The translations under genes and the position numbers were made by a program. A stretch of 64,000 nucleotides of DNA, taken from NCBI RefSeq assembly GCF_019468465.1, contig NZ_CP080519.1:3921001-3985000 (forward strand), in the 5' to 3' direction. Shown here piece by piece: positions 63,856 through 64,000 of this stretch. This stretch comes from Amycolatopsis sp. DSM 110486. GTDB taxonomy: Bacteria > Actinomycetota > Actinomycetes > Mycobacteriales > Pseudonocardiaceae. Numbering within the stretch: the stretch's first letter is position 1; every line of letters begins with the position of its first letter. The notes beneath the pieces are model-generated. The model was given only the letters and a program-made list of their open reading frames with translations, was not told the DNA's origin and did not search any database.

Positions 63856-64000
63856 ATGACCTTGGTGGAGCCGGGACAGGTCGCCGGCCTGGACCCGAAG
63901 GCCGTCGCTGCCGCGGCGGCCGAGACGACGAAACTCGTGAACGCCGCGAAGTCGGGCAGCTTCACCATCTCCGGTGAAGCGCTCGAGGGCCTGCGCCAGG
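63856..64000 (+). CDS. ESX-type small substrate, 3' end beyond window
   Basis: Only 48 codons are visible (MTLVEPGQVAGLDPKAVAAA...). The amphipathic Ala/Lys/Glu helix and the EALEGLRQ region resemble the first helix of PE- or WXG100-type proteins. Placement after espG supports an ESX substrate. The family cannot be fixed without the rest of the gene. Confidence 0.6.
   Translation, partial: MTLVEPGQVAGLDPKAVAAAAAETTKLVNAAKSGSFTISGEALEGLRQ

Overview
The window is very GC-rich, densely coded DNA from a mycolic-acid-less or mycolate-type actinobacterium. The best fit is a Pseudonocardiaceae-like (Amycolatopsis-type) chromosome. The grounds are complete decaprenyl-phosphoryl-arabinose and galactofuran genes (glf, ubiA-type phosphoribosyltransferase, dprE1, dprE2, glfT2), EspG/WXG-type ESX genes, DUF3558/DUF4232 lipoproteins, BTAD regulators and frequent GTG starts. 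The genus is an inference. No rRNA, tRNA, IS element, prophage or CRISPR array was seen, and no gap between genes exceeds about 300 bp.

Layout. 0-5 kb: lipoprotein, small membrane and zincin proteins, a septum-formation-domain protein, and a three-gene module (DUF1190-like, glutathionylspermidine-synthase-like ATP-grasp, DUF350). 5-13 kb: haloalkane-dehalogenase-like hydrolase, class III aminotransferase, serS, a duplicated DUF3558 lipoprotein, an FAD monooxygenase, L-2-hydroxyglutarate oxidase. 13-17.8 kb: DHA2-type drug exporter behind a 1037-residue SARP/NB-ARC regulator. 17.9-37.8 kb: a surface-glycan locus. It holds two DegT aminotransferases, an epimerase, a Gfo/Idh/MocA dehydrogenase, a GT4, two hexapeptide acyltransferases and an unusual run of ACP, FabG-like SDR, acyl-adenylating ligase, LuxE and LuxC. 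A flippase-like membrane protein and three polytopic GT-C or unknown membrane proteins follow. A Uma2 nuclease and a SigE-family sigma factor with its partner sit in the middle. 37.8-42.8 kb: PlsC-like acyltransferase, HAD phosphatase, LLM flavoenzyme, and a second DUF6541-like GT-C protein. 42.9-48.6 kb: glf, PAP2 phosphatase, ubiA, Pro/Gln-rich membrane protein, AftB-like GT-C, VC0807-like protein. 48.8-52.2 kb: a four-gene overlapping operon with a YbaB protein and a large WXG-like protein. 52.2-57 kb: dprE2-dprE1 divergent from gtrA-glfT2. 57-62.6 kb: acyl-CoA dehydrogenase behind a putative iron box, then a leftward operon of RHH regulator, DUF4097, DrrA/DrrB-like ABC exporter and P450. 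62.7-64 kb: start of an ESX-type locus (EspG plus a small protein cut by the edge).

How it fits together. ubiA, the PAP2 phosphatase, dprE1 and dprE2 make decaprenyl-phosphoryl-arabinofuranose; glf and glfT2 make the galactan; the GT-C proteins are candidate users of lipid-linked sugars. The 17.9-37.8 kb locus probably builds a decorated amino sugar. Its ACP/ligase/LuxE/LuxC set could activate a carboxylic acid, and reduce it to an aldehyde, for attachment to or condensation with that sugar. That set is the strongest candidate here for an uncharacterised pathway. Two unexplained short-repeat arrays deserve equal attention: about 20-bp phased GGCAAG elements near 38.7 kb and about 11-bp phased TGGCAC elements near 62.6 kb.
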